From NCBI GenBank assembly GCA_022713905.1, contig JAIHTM010000014.1:1-23855 (forward strand): 23,855 bases of DNA, in the 5' to 3' direction. The notes under the pieces are model-generated. The model did no database searches and was not told the origin of the DNA. It saw nothing but the letters and a program-made list of their open reading frames with translations. Origin of the DNA: Collinsella sp. GTDB lineage: Bacteria > Actinomycetota > Coriobacteriia > Coriobacteriales > Coriobacteriaceae. This document shows positions 14,311 to 23,847 of the stretch, in pieces (positions within the stretch are counted from its first letter, which is position 1; each line of letters opens with the position of its first letter). Position numbers and translations under genes: made by a program.

Positions 14311-17300
14311 ATGAGGTGGACCACTGTTCGAGCGCTTTGCCGCCGCCTGACCGTTGCCGCGGTGACCCTCACCATGGTGACGGGTTCGTTGCCCGCGGGC
14401 GCGTTTGCCGAGACCCTCACCACCGATAGCACCTTTGTGCAGACGGATGTCGAACAAGTAGACGATGCCGATGCCGCCGACGCCGCCGACCCCGCGCCCG
14501 ATGCCGCCGACGCCGCGCCCGATGCCGGCGTTGCCGACCCCACAGTGCCCGCCGCCGATGACGTCCTTACGCCCCCGGACTCCGAGATTGCATTGGCGGC
14601 AGGCCTGACGGGCGCCGGGCAGACCGAGAGCACACCTGCGGGTACGCTCGCCACCGATCTTGTCGAGGGCAAGGAACTCGCCGAGCAGCAGAAGCAAGAG
14701 GAGGCTTCCGGTGCCGAGGCAACCTGGAACGAGGAACTTGAACTCTGGGCAACCTCGAAGGGCGCCACGGGCGTAAAAGGCGAATACGATGATGGCTACG
14801 TGGCCGGCGAGCAGACTCCCGCGCAGTACTACTTCTCGATTGATAGCCTCACCAACGAAATTTCTATCGAGTATGGCGACGCGGGCATTACCACGTTGGA
14901 GGTGCCCTCGACCATCGACGACAAAAATGTCGTAAGCCTTACGGGTATGGGAAGCGCTGCGCTCACATCGATCACCTTCGCCCCTAATTCGCATGTCCGC
15001 TCGGTTGGAGGCTTGGGCGGCAGCAGCATCAAAGAGATCGCACTGCCCGATTCGGTCGAGGAGCTCAAGAGCTATGCATTCTACAAAAGCAAGACGCTCC
15101 AAACGGTAACCTGGCCCAACAACGCGGCCTTTACCACGATTCCCGAGCAGGCCTTTAAGGAATGTGAACAACTTGACGACAAGGTGGTGGCAACGCTGCC
15201 GCCTTCGGTCAAAACTATCGACTATCTTGCATTCGCCTATTGCGGCGTGCCACAGTTCTATGTCTCGGACACAACAGTGCTCACCTTTACGCAGATCAAT
15301 GTGCCGGGCACGGTGGAGCGGATCGGGCACTATGCCTTTGATGGGTGCTCGCATGTGTCGTCGGTGACGATCGGCGATGGTGTCAAATCTATCGGGGCGC
15401 TCGCGTTCGCCTCTCTTGATCCTGCGATTGCCGGCAAAGAGATTGTGCTACCCAAAAGCGTGGAAATGATAGAGTGGGGAGCTTTTGAGAACACGAGATA
15501 CGGAAACGAGACGAACCATAATGCCGTTGCCCTGCGCGTGATGAACCCCGATCTTCAGCTTGGTGAGGCGGGCTATCCGGGCGACTATAATGAGCGCGTG
15601 ACAATCGATGGCGTAACGTATGCGATTCCCTTTAGTGAAGGCCAGACCATCTATGCCTATGCGACCGATTCGGCTGGCAACCCCTCGATGGTCAAAAGCT
15701 TGCCGATGCCGTGGCCGATCGCAAGGACTCCGTCGATTCCTCGAAGCCTGCCTACACGTTTGAGTGGATGGGCGAGGCGGCCCAGATCACGGGCAAACTT
15801 CCCCAGGGCGCGGCGGCCGTGCTCGTGCAGGCGGGGCAGTCCACGCCGCTGGCGGTTGGCGATGACGGCAGCTTTACAGCGGACGCCCTCTCCAAGACGG
15901 CAGCCACCCTGCGCATTTCGCTCAGCGGTTACTATGACATGGTGCTGGCGCGCCCGGGCGACCAGATGACGGGCACATGGAATATCGGAGACATTAAGGC
16001 GGAGGACTTTACCAAGATTCCGGCTTCGCGCGCGATTGAGCTCAACGTGGGCTTTCTTGAACCGATTGTGGGCCAGGATAAGACCGAACGCATTGAGCTC
16101 GATAGTCTCGATAACATCGATCTGACGGTGAAGAGCGGCGGCAAGACGCTTAAGCCTGCCAAGGGTGACAAGGAAAACGACTTCCGTATCCAGGGTACAG
16201 CGCTCGTGGTGTCGCAGGCCATTGCCGATGCAGACCAGGATCTGGAGATAACGCTCGAGCCCAAAGACAGCCTCAAGCTGGGTGGGGCGACGGCGACGGT
16301 GAAGCCTTCGGCCGGCAAGGTCGATATCGACTTGAAACCCTGGGGCACGGCGACGGTCACGACCAAGGGCGACTACCAGGGCGCCAACCGCGTGCTGGTG
16401 TTCCGTACGTCCGACGGCAAGCTAGTCGCCGACGGCGTCACCTATTTGATGGGTTACGAAGACGATGGCACCACGCCTATCATGAAGGCCGAGACGCCGC
16501 GCCTTAAGGCCGGTTCGTACACCATCGTCGCCTTTAACAAGACGAGCTACGACATCCAAGCGACGAGCTATTCCACGTTTAGCCGCCTAGGGCTGACCGT
16601 GGGTAAGCATATCGCGCAAAAGCAGGTGAAGATTGAGGACGGCAAACAGCTCGACGTGACGCTCGACGTCCCCACGTTTGACGTGGAGACGTATCGTGCC
16701 GAGCGCGGGCTGACGGCGGGCTCGGTTATCGCTGATTCGTCCGCGGTCGTTGGCGCGGAGACCGAGCTGCGCATTCATTACGAGCTCAAGGACAGCCAGG
16801 CTGCCAAGATTGAGATTCCTCTGGCCAAGGATGCCGTCGAGGATGTGTCCGCAGGCGCTCGCGAAGCCGGCGCCAGCTCCGATGCCATGTGGGCTGCCAC
16901 AACTTGGGAGGGCGACAACCTCGTTCTCGATATGAAGAAGAGTGCGGGCGCCGATGTGTTTGTGCGCTTTAAGCCTAAGGCCGCGGGCATCTATGCCGTC
17001 TCGCCGCTTATTACGCTGGGCGAGGTGACATTGCCGCTGGGAAGCACCACACTCGAGGTTAGCGGATCGCGCATCGAGGTCGACAACACCGACGTTCACA
17101 GCCTGCTGGGCAATGTGGCCTACGTGTATGCAGCGCCGGGCAAGAGCGTGCAGCTCACCGTGGGGACGGGCTCGTCGGCTGCAAAGTACACCGGCAAGAC
17201 CAATAAACTCGGCCGTGCCAAGATTGAATACGAACTGCCGCAGGATACGCTTGCCGCCGAGCGTGTGACGCTCGAAGCGCGCGTGGGCTCGACCGATGTC

Positions 17301-20300
17301 GCCGCCGCTGCCGCAGAGGTGACGGCTCGCAACTATGTGCGCTATGTTCCGGGTGCTTCGGTCTGGAACTTTGATGTGACGTATCGTGGCGGTACGCAAA
17401 ACCTGGTCAAGGACGGCAAGGACACGGGTAAGAGCCTGTGGACCTTCCACCATCTGCCGCAAAAGAAGAACGCCTACTGGACGTTCGATATTACGCTCGA
17501 GGTGGGAAACGAAGAGGCCGCCGACACGCTCGACCTGTACGTGGACTGCGTGGATGGCAAGACGGTGACGATTCCTCTGACTCAAAAGTCGCGCGAGGGC
17601 ACCCGCGTGCGCTATGCGGCGGAGTATGTGGACGAGGGTTACCTTAAGCTGCTTAATGAGTTTAACAAGGCGAATGACTCGACCTATGTGAACTGCGGCA
17701 ACTTTGAGCAAATCTTTATGCCGCAGACCTACCGCATCTCCAATGCTCAGCTTATGACCATGCTGAGTTTTGACGCCAACGCTTCGGCCAAAAAGCATTC
17801 CGCCGCGGCCGAGGAGCGCCAGCAGGAGTTCTCGAATGCCGTGCAGCAGTGGCACGAGTATATGATGGATAACTCGTTTAATGATGTCGACGAGGCCTTT
17901 AACGACGCGATTGACCAGATGGTCGCCGATGCGTTTGCCGAGGAGGACAAGGACGGTAAAGAGGACGAAGCCCAAGGTGGAGCTGCCCGTAAGGCTCGTC
18001 GCGCCCCTGCCGCCAGCGACGGCGAGGGTGATGGTACTGGCAACGACGAGGCCGCGCAGTTTGCGGCTGAGCTCAAGGCCGCGGTCGGCGGGTCGTCGGC
18101 GCTGCTGACCCAGCAGGGCGACAGCTATGGCGTCAATGTGGACAAGATGATCTTTGAGGATGCTTACGGCACCAGCGAGGATTGGTATCAGGAACTCGCG
18201 GCGGCCCAGGGCGCGAACGCTGCGGATGCGGCCGCCATCAAGGAGCTCGTCGACCATGCATCGCGAGCGGAGTTTATTGCCCAGCAGGCCGAGGATCTGG
18301 TGGGCCAGTCGATGGGTATCGGCCAGCTCAACCAATATGGAAGCTGGAATGACGCAACCGCTGCGGCGCTCAACAAGTGTGCGGGCATTAAGGCCAGCGA
18401 GTACAACGGCCAGTCGACGAGCGGGTTTAACGATTTGGGCCAGGCGCTCGGCAGCTCACTGAGCTACAAGGCGGCTGACGACGATACCGTCAAGGGCTTT
18501 AAGGTCGCCGCGCCCGATGGCGAGCAGACGGCCTATATCGAGTCGGAGTTTATCGAGAACTCCAATAACAACAAGAACCAGGCGCTTCTGTTTAACTCGA
18601 TCGCCATGCAGTGTGACATTCTGGACAATCTGTACGATAACTGGAATGTGGTCCATAGCCTCAATAACTCTACGATTCGCGGCTGGCTTATGGCTTGGAA
18701 GCGTAACGGCGACGTGAGCGCCCATATGAAGCTCATCCGCACGATTCGTTCGCTCAAGAGCTATAAGATCGAGTGCGAGATGTTCGGACAGGTCTTTAAG
18801 ACCGATGCGTAGAAGGCGGCCGGCCAGGCGTTTCCCGCGGCGACCCAGGGCATCGGCATCTTTACCGGCATTTACGGCGTGAACGATGCCAGCAAGAACT
18901 GGGAGAACGTGAACGTCCGTATGCAGAAGGTGAAGGGCGAGCGCGAGGGCTATGAGCTTCAGCATACGCGCCTGCTTGCCAAGCCCGAGAAGACCGAGGA
19001 CGACTGGAAGTGCATTTACGCGCTGCGCGACGCCATGGAGAAGGCGCGTGCGTTTGAGGATCTGCTGCATCGCCAGCTCTGCCACGACAGCACCGATGTG
19101 GCGGTGGGCTCCATTATGACAATCGCCGGCGTGCTGACGGCCGGTTCGGCGGGTACCGTGGTGGGCGCTGCCTATGACGCGGCTTCGACCAGCGTAGGTT
19201 CGGAGCGCGCGATTAAGCTGACCAATGCCGAATGCGCCTACGATGTTGCCTGCGAGCAGGTGGAGCGCGCGTGCCAGAATCGTATTACGGTCAACTGGGG
19301 CGAGCTGACTGATACCGAGGTCTACAAGGCCAACAAGGACGGCTTGATCTCGGACGAGAAGATGCAGTCGATCTTCGAGGCGCGTTATCGCAATGTGGCT
19401 GCCAAGGCTGCACCCGACCCTGCGGGCGTGGTGTACGAGGGCCTGCTGTCCAATACGGTTGAAGGCGCGACGGTTGAGCTGTGGAGCGCCGACGATGCGG
19501 CCGGTACCAATGCAGTGCGTTGGGATGCCGAGGAGTATGAGCAGGACAATCCGCTTGCAACGGGTGCGGACGGTGCGTACAACTGGAATACGCCGACCGG
19601 CTGGTATCAGGTGCGCGTGACCAAGGACGGGTATGAGGAGGCGCGTTCGGCCTGGCTGCGCGTGCCGCCGATTCAGACTGAGGTGAACATTGGCTTGGCG
19701 TCGACGGCGGCGCCCGAGGTGGCTTCGGCCCATGCCTATACCGATTGCGTCGAGGTTGAGTTTACGCAGTATATGGATGCGAGCGACGATGCCCTGGTCG
19801 CATTGTGCGCGCAGGGCTTGGGCGACGTGACGTATACGTGGCTCGACAAGCAGGACGATCCCAATGGCAAGCCGCTGTCGCGCGTGCTGCGTATTCGCTA
19901 TGCCGATGCGCGTGAGACGGGCTCGACGGTGGCGTTTGAGCTCGACGGTGCTCGCAACTACGCCGGCACGGCCATGGCGCGCTGGGCCAGTGGCGAGCTT
20001 GTCGTAGGCGTTCGTGCCGACAAGCTCAAGCTCAACGTGGAGCAGGCCGTGACCATGCTTGAGGGCAGTGACTTTGAGCTGGTGGCGCACGTGACCGATA
20101 AGGCGGGCAAGCCGTTTGCGGGCGCCAAGGTTAGTGTTGGGCTGGAGTCTTCGGCTATCTGCTCTGTCTATGCCACCCAGGCCGTGACGGGCGAGGACGG
20201 CGCGGCGACGTTTGTGCTGCATGGTGCTCTGCCCGGTTTGACGACGTTGACGGCGACGGTGGACGGCAGGGCGCTGTCCAAGCAGGTCGACGTTCGCGTG

Positions 20301-20921
20301 TCTGCCGAGGCAGTGCGACCGGCGCGACCGGTGGCGACGATTGGTGCGACGACGTTTGGTGCATGGTCGCCCAAGGAGAACTACATTACGGTGCCCAAGG
20401 GCACGAAGCTGGAGCTTTCGGCCGAGGATGGCACGATGATTTGGTACACCACCAACGACACCTGCCCCTGCCGTGACGAAGGCCGCGTAAAGTACACCGA
20501 GCCTATTGCGCTCGATAGCAACATGTATGTGCGCATCGCGGCACAGCGCCCTGGCATGTCGTACAGCGAGTATTCCGAGCGTCTGAACATTACGATTACG
20601 GTGACCGATGAGGCGACACCCGAGCCCAAGCCGGAGCCCGGGCCGGAGCCCGAGCCCAAGCCGACGCCTGGCGGCGGCGAGCAGGGTGGCGGCGCGGATG
20701 GCTCTGGCGGTACCGGGGCTCCTGCGGGTGGTTCGACTTCGACGACGACCACAGTGACGACGGACAAGTCCAAGGGTAAGGGCGAGAACGGCAAGAAGTC
20801 CGGTGGCACGGAGCTCGCCAGCACGGGTGACTCCACCGCGATGACGGTCGCCGCTCTGGGCATCGCCGGCGCAACCGTTGCCGCGGCCGGCATCGCCGCG
20901 ACCAAGCGCCGCAACCGCTAG
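14311..20921 (+). pseudogene. Giant BspA-like surface protein 2 with LASTGD anchor, broken by a frameshift and an amber codon
   Basis: Three consecutive open segments make one ancestral gene of about 2,203 codons. ATG 14311 has SD AGGAAAGGAA (14296-14305). The signal peptide ends near AGAFAE (residue ~34), followed by an Asp/Ala/Pro-rich stretch and BspA-type leucine-rich repeats (residues ~195-420: IKEIALPDSVEELKSYAF, VERIGHYAFDGCSHVSSV). Frame is lost at 15692-15695: one more A in GTCAAAAGC restores VKKLADAVADRKDS. The next segment encodes beta-sandwich and helical regions up to TAG 18810-18812. Beyond it, in the same frame, come a helical region, a carboxypeptidase-regulatory-like fold (GADGAYNWNTPTGWYQVRV), Ig-like domains, a chitobiase-C-terminal-like domain (TMIWYTTNDTCP), a Pro/Gly/Thr linker, LASTGD, a hydrophobic span and KRRNR. 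As written, the product would be a truncated secreted fragment without an anchor. Confidence 0.85.
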
Positions 20922-20958
20922 GTTTTTGGTGGCAGCGCCCATTCTCGGCCTCAGCAAA

Positions 20959-21095
20959 ATCTCAATCTGTAACACCAAGCTGCCCGAAACGGCTCCAGTT
21001 GTTACAGATTGAGATGAACAGGCGGATGTTCGCACAATGTCTCAATCTGTAACAACTACGGGACTCAACGTGGCCTACCTGTTACAGATCGAGAC
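20959..21095. repeat. Array of two 57-nt hairpins (16-bp arms, 25-nt loops)
   Basis: Units: 20959-21015 (perfect 16 bp) and 21039-21095 (one A-C mismatch), linker 23 nt. Arms and loop length equal those of the array at 13920-14137. Loop 1 resembles that of unit 1 there (CCAAGC...AAACGGCTC), and loop 2 that of unit 3 (ACTAC...CTCAAC...GGCCTA), so this array appears to lack the middle unit. It starts 37 nt after the stop of surface gene 2. Confidence 0.9.
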
Positions 21096-21117
21096 AAACC
21101 GACCAGCCAGGCTCCAA

Positions 21118-21152
21118 ACCGCCACAAAGGTGCCTGTCCCCTTTGTGGCGGT
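21118..21152 (+). terminator. 13-bp hairpin ending the surface gene 2 cassette
   Basis: ACCGCCACAAAGG (21118-21130) pairs with 21140-21152. The loop TGCCTGTCC is identical to that of 14170-14208. No T tract follows, so terminator function is doubtful; it may be a repeat only. Confidence 0.5.
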
Positions 21153-21168
21153 CGGGCGGCCGGCGTAG

Positions 21169-21207
21169 AAAAAAGTCCCCGCCGGGCGTGTGCTCGACGG
21201 GGACTTT
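21169..21207 (-). terminator. Rho-independent terminator of nfnAB
   Basis: AAAGTCCCCG (21172-21181) pairs with CGGGGACTTT (21198-21207). On the minus strand the stem is followed by a run of T (complement of 21169-21174). It ends 29 nt beyond the nfnB stop. Confidence 0.9.
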
Positions 21208-21235
21208 GCCGTTTGGTGGCTAGTGCTGTAGGTGA

Positions 21236-22645
21236 TTACTCGCCCAACAGGCTCTTGGTGATGGAAGCGGCGGCCTTCTTGCCGGCGCCCATCGCCAGAA
21301 TGACCGTAGCGGCACCGGTGACGATGTCGCCGCCAGCCCAGATGCGGGGATCGGTGGTCTGGCCGGTCTCCTCGTCGGCGACGATGTAGCCCCACTTGTT
21401 GAGCTCCATCTTGCCGCCGATCTTCTTTGCGAAGGGGTTGGCGTTGGTGCCGATAGCCGAAATAGCGACGTCGCAGGGGATCTCCTCGATGGCGCCCTCG
21501 ATGGGCACCGGGCGACGACGGCCGGACTCGTCGGGCTCGCCGAGTTCCATCTTCTGGACCTTGACGGCGCACACGGAGCCGTCCTCGCCAGCGACAAACT
21601 CGAGCGGGGAGACGAGCGGCAGAACCTCGACGCCTTCGGCCTTAGCATGGTGCAGCTCGGCGCGACGGCAGGGCATCTCGTCCTCGGTACGACGGTAGGC
21701 GATGATGGCATGCTCGGCGCCCAGGCGCTTGGCAGTACGGACGGCGTCCATAGCCACGTTGCCGCCGCCAAAGACGACGACGTTCTTGCCGTGCTTGGTG
21801 GGGGTGTCGTACTCGGGGAACTTGTTGGCCTTCATCAGGTTCACGCGGGTGAGGTACTCGTTCGCGAAGAAGACGTTGGGCAGGTTCTCGCCGGGGACGT
21901 TGAGGAACTTGGGCAGGCCAGCGCCGGTCGCCACGTAGATGGCGTCGAAGCCCTGCTCGAACAGCTCCTCGGCCGTGGCCATGTTGCCCACGACGGAGTT
22001 GTACTCAAACTTGACGCCCATGTCCTCCAGGCCGTCAATCTCGCGCTTGACGACCGCCTTGGGCAGACGGAACTCGGGGATGCCGTAGACCAGCACGCCG
22101 CCGCCGGTGAAGAAGGCCTCGAAGACGGTAACGTCAAAGCCGTTACGTGCGAGCTCGCCGGCGCAGGTGATGCCGGACGGGCCGGAGCCGACGACGGCGA
22201 CCTTCTTGCCGTTCTTGGGGGCCATCTTGGGCGTGGAGGCGAGCTCGGGGCGATCACCCAGGAAGCGCTCGAGCTGGCCGATGGCCACGGGCTCGGACTT
22301 CTTACCACGGATGCACTTGCCCTCGCACTGGTTCTCCTGCGGGCAGACGCGGCCGCAGATGGCGGGAAGCATGGAGTCCTCGCGGATGGTATCGAGAGCG
22401 CCGCCGAAGTCCTTCGCGCGGATCTGCTCGATAAAGCGGGGAATGTTGATGTTGACGGGGCAGCCCTCAACACAGAACGGCTTCTTGCAGTTGAGGCAGC
22501 GCTCGGCCTCGGCCAGCGCCATCTCCTCGGTGAAGCCCTTGTCGACGGGGCGGAAGTCGCAGGCGCGCTCGGCAGCCGGCTCCTCGTTATCGGGGGTGCG
22601 GGGCGACTTCATATCGGCAACGAAACGACCGTTAACTAGTGGCAT
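21236..22645 (-). CDS. nfnB: NADP-binding large subunit of the bifurcating transhydrogenase NfnAB (GltD-like, SudA)
   Basis: A 469-residue cytosolic flavoprotein. The N-terminal Fe-S module has C50-x2-C53-x4-C58-x3-C62 and C97-x3-C101-x5-C107-x3-C111, for two [4Fe-4S] clusters. FAD site: VAVVGSGPSGITCAGELA (GSGPSG 153-158). NADP(H) site: VVVFGGGNVAMDAVRTAKRL (293-298) with RR of AYRRTEDEMPCRR. The family is often annotated 'NADPH-dependent glutamate synthase small subunit (gltA)', but no GltB lies here, and the adjacent NfnA-type gene argues for Nfn/Sud: reversible coupling of NADH and reduced ferredoxin to NADPH formation. ATG 22645 overlaps the nfnA stop by 10 nt, a sign of coupled translation. 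The terminator is at 21169-21207. Confidence 0.93.
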   Translation of the reverse strand: MPLVNGRFVADMKSPRTPDNEEPAAERACDFRPVDKGFTEEMALAEAERCLNCKKPFCVEGCPVNINIPRFIEQIRAKDFGGALDTIREDSMLPAICGRVCPQENQCEGKCIRGKKSEPVAIGQLERFLGDRPELASTPKMAPKNGKKVAVVGSGPSGITCAGELARNGFDVTVFEAFFTGGGVLVYGIPEFRLPKAVVKREIDGLEDMGVKFEYNSVVGNMATAEELFEQGFDAIYVATGAGLPKFLNVPGENLPNVFFANEYLTRVNLMKANKFPEYDTPTKHGKNVVVFGGGNVAMDAVRTAKRLGAEHAIIAYRRTEDEMPCRRAELHHAKAEGVEVLPLVSPLEFVAGEDGSVCAVKVQKMELGEPDESGRRRPVPIEGAIEEIPCDVAISAIGTNANPFAKKIGGKMELNKWGYIVADEETGQTTDPRIWAGGDIVTGAATVILAMGAGKKAAASITKSLLGE

Positions 22646-23475
22646 GCGCAGCTCTTTTCCTCATAGGCCTTGAGGGACTCGCCCTCTTCGGAACGGTAAG
22701 CGGCCTGGCGGGCACGAAGGTCATCCCAGTCGACCAGGGTGGCATCGAAGTCGGGGCCGTCGACGCAAGCGAACTTGGTCACGCCGCCCACCTCGACGCG
22801 GCAGCAGCCGCACATGCCGGTGCCGTCAACCATGATGGGGTTGAGCGACGCGGTGATGGGGGTGTCGTACTTCTGGGCGGTGAGGGTCGAGAACTTCATC
22901 ATCGGAACGGGGCCGACGCAGAAGACCTGGCTCACGGCCTTGTCCTGCAGCAGGCGCTCCAGCGGAGCGGTGACAACGCCCTGCTCGCCGTAGGAGCCGT
23001 CATCGGTGGTGATGTGGATGTGGTCTTCGTCGAGGAGCTCGCGGAACTGGTCCTCCATGAGCAGGAGGTCCTTGGTGCGGGCGCCCATGATGGCGTGCAC
23101 CTCGTGACCGGTCTCGACCAGGTGCTTGGCGACCGGGAAGGCAATTGCAAGGCCGACGCCGCCGCCAATGACGGCGCAGGGGCCCTCGGCCATCTCGGTG
23201 GGAACGCCCAACGGGCCCACGACGTCGCGCAGCGACTCGCCGGCCTCGTAGGTGGACAGCATCTCGGTGGTCTTGCCGATCACCATGAAGATGAACTCGA
23301 CCCAGCCCTCGTCACCATTCCATCCGGCCAGGGTAAACGGGACGCGCTCGCCCGTCTCGTTGGCGCGAACCATGAGGAACTGTCCAGCGTGCGCATGTTT
23401 GGCGATTGCAGGCGCCTCGATGCGGAACTTGAACACCTTCTCCGAGAACTGCGTCTTCTCCAGGATCTTATACAT
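22636..23475 (-). CDS. nfnA: NAD-binding small subunit of the bifurcating transhydrogenase NfnAB (dihydroorotate dehydrogenase electron-transfer-like, SudB)
   Basis: A 279-residue partner of NfnB. The N-terminal FAD domain (residues ~1-95: HAGQFLMVRANETGERVPFT) is followed by an NAD-binding domain (GPCAVIGGGVGLAIAFPVAK) and a C-terminal [2Fe-2S] site (DGTGMCGCCRVEVGG then FACVDGPDFD; C222, C225, C237, with D217 placed like the Asp ligand known in Nfn). The family is related to PyrK, but the gene order NfnA-NfnB and the overlap with a GltD-like gene point to Nfn/SudBA rather than PyrK. ATG 23475 has SD GAGAGGGG 4-5 nt upstream. It is the first gene of the operon. Role: hydride and electron bifurcation between NADH, ferredoxin and NADPH in anaerobic redox balance. 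Confidence 0.93.
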   Translation of the reverse strand: MYKILEKTQFSEKVFKFRIEAPAIAKHAHAGQFLMVRANETGERVPFTLAGWNGDEGWVEFIFMVIGKTTEMLSTYEAGESLRDVVGPLGVPTEMAEGPCAVIGGGVGLAIAFPVAKHLVETGHEVHAIMGARTKDLLLMEDQFRELLDEDHIHITTDDGSYGEQGVVTAPLERLLQDKAVSQVFCVGPVPMMKFSTLTAQKYDTPITASLNPIMVDGTGMCGCCRVEVGGVTKFACVDGPDFDATLVDWDDLRARQAAYRSEEGESLKAYEEKSCACH

Positions 23476-23541
23476 AGAACCCCTCTCTTGTTAGGGCTGC
23501 CGAACCGTGCCTCCACGGAAATGGACGGTAGCCCGAATAAA

Positions 23542-23576
23542 ACCGTACGTGCACAGGCGTTGTGCAGACATACGGT
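23542..23576 (-). promoter_or_regulatory. Leader hairpin of nfnAB
   Basis: ACCGTA (23542-23547) pairs with TACGGT (23571-23576), and TGCACA (23550-23555) with TGTGCA (23561-23566), leaving a small asymmetric internal loop and a 5-nt apical loop. If transcription starts from the -10 at 23581-23586, this hairpin lies at or near the very 5' end of the mRNA, or is a palindromic operator at the start site. Confidence 0.5.
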
Positions 23577-23580
23577 ACAA

Positions 23581-23586
23581 ATTATA
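23581..23586 (-). promoter_or_regulatory. Candidate -10 box of nfnAB
   Basis: The minus strand reads TATAAT, a consensus -10, 105 nt upstream of the nfnA start. No convincing -35 is seen at 16-18 nt, so an activator or another factor may be involved. Confidence 0.55.
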
Positions 23587-23649
23587 CCCTCATGGACATG
23601 TCACTTACGTGTTTCTTCGGCAGGTGGGAAAACGGTTTATCCCGTCTGG

Positions 23650-23847
23650 CCTACCAAAAAGGGACAGGTTTATTTTGGTCGGTTTTATCAGGTAAAACGG
23701 CAAAGGGGGCCGGCCTCGCGCTTGCGGTGAGGCCGGCCCCCTTTGGGGCGTTGCGTATGATGGCGGCGGGTTGCTTATTGCGATGCGGCCGTTGTGGCGT
23801 TTCCGCAGATAAAACCTGCCAAAATAAACCTGTCCCTAAATGGTAGG
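23650..23847. mobile_element. 198-bp MITE-like element with 40-bp imperfect terminal inverted repeats
   Basis: The ends 23650-23689 and 23808-23847 match at 35 of 40 positions as inverted repeats, each with GGGACAGGTTTATTTTGG. Inside lies a 16-bp perfect stem (23702-23717 with 23729-23744, 11-nt loop). No ORF in it looks real, so it would depend on a transposase encoded elsewhere. No target-site duplication was recognised. The core GGGACAGG links it to the other palindromes of the window. The internal GC hairpin could also stop transcription. Confidence 0.65.

Noticed and set aside
15692..15695. Phase-variable homopolymer in the surface gene
   Set aside because: The tract is only four A's, too short for efficient slipped-strand switching; ordinary mutation or sequence error is more likely.
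16587..18335. Long minus-strand open frame (582 codons)
   Set aside because: Antisense shadow of the surface gene; no domain, no SD.
18810..18812. Recoded TAG (pyrrolysine or stop-codon reassignment)
   Set aside because: TAG is used as a normal stop by several intact genes here (permeases, kinase-like gene, ATPase), so reassignment is unlikely.
18456..21035. Long minus-strand open frame (859 codons)
   Set aside because: It lies antisense to the surface gene, has His/Arg/Leu-rich composition typical of a shadow frame in high-GC coding DNA, and has no SD or recognisable domain.
13920..21095. Type III toxin-antitoxin RNA repeats
   Set aside because: Only 2-3 palindromic units of ~80-nt period, and no adjacent ToxN-like endoribonuclease gene.
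21236..22645. Glutamate synthase small subunit (GltD) as the final call
   Set aside because: No GltB neighbour; the overlapping upstream gene is NfnA/SudB-like, which fits the bifurcating transhydrogenase better.
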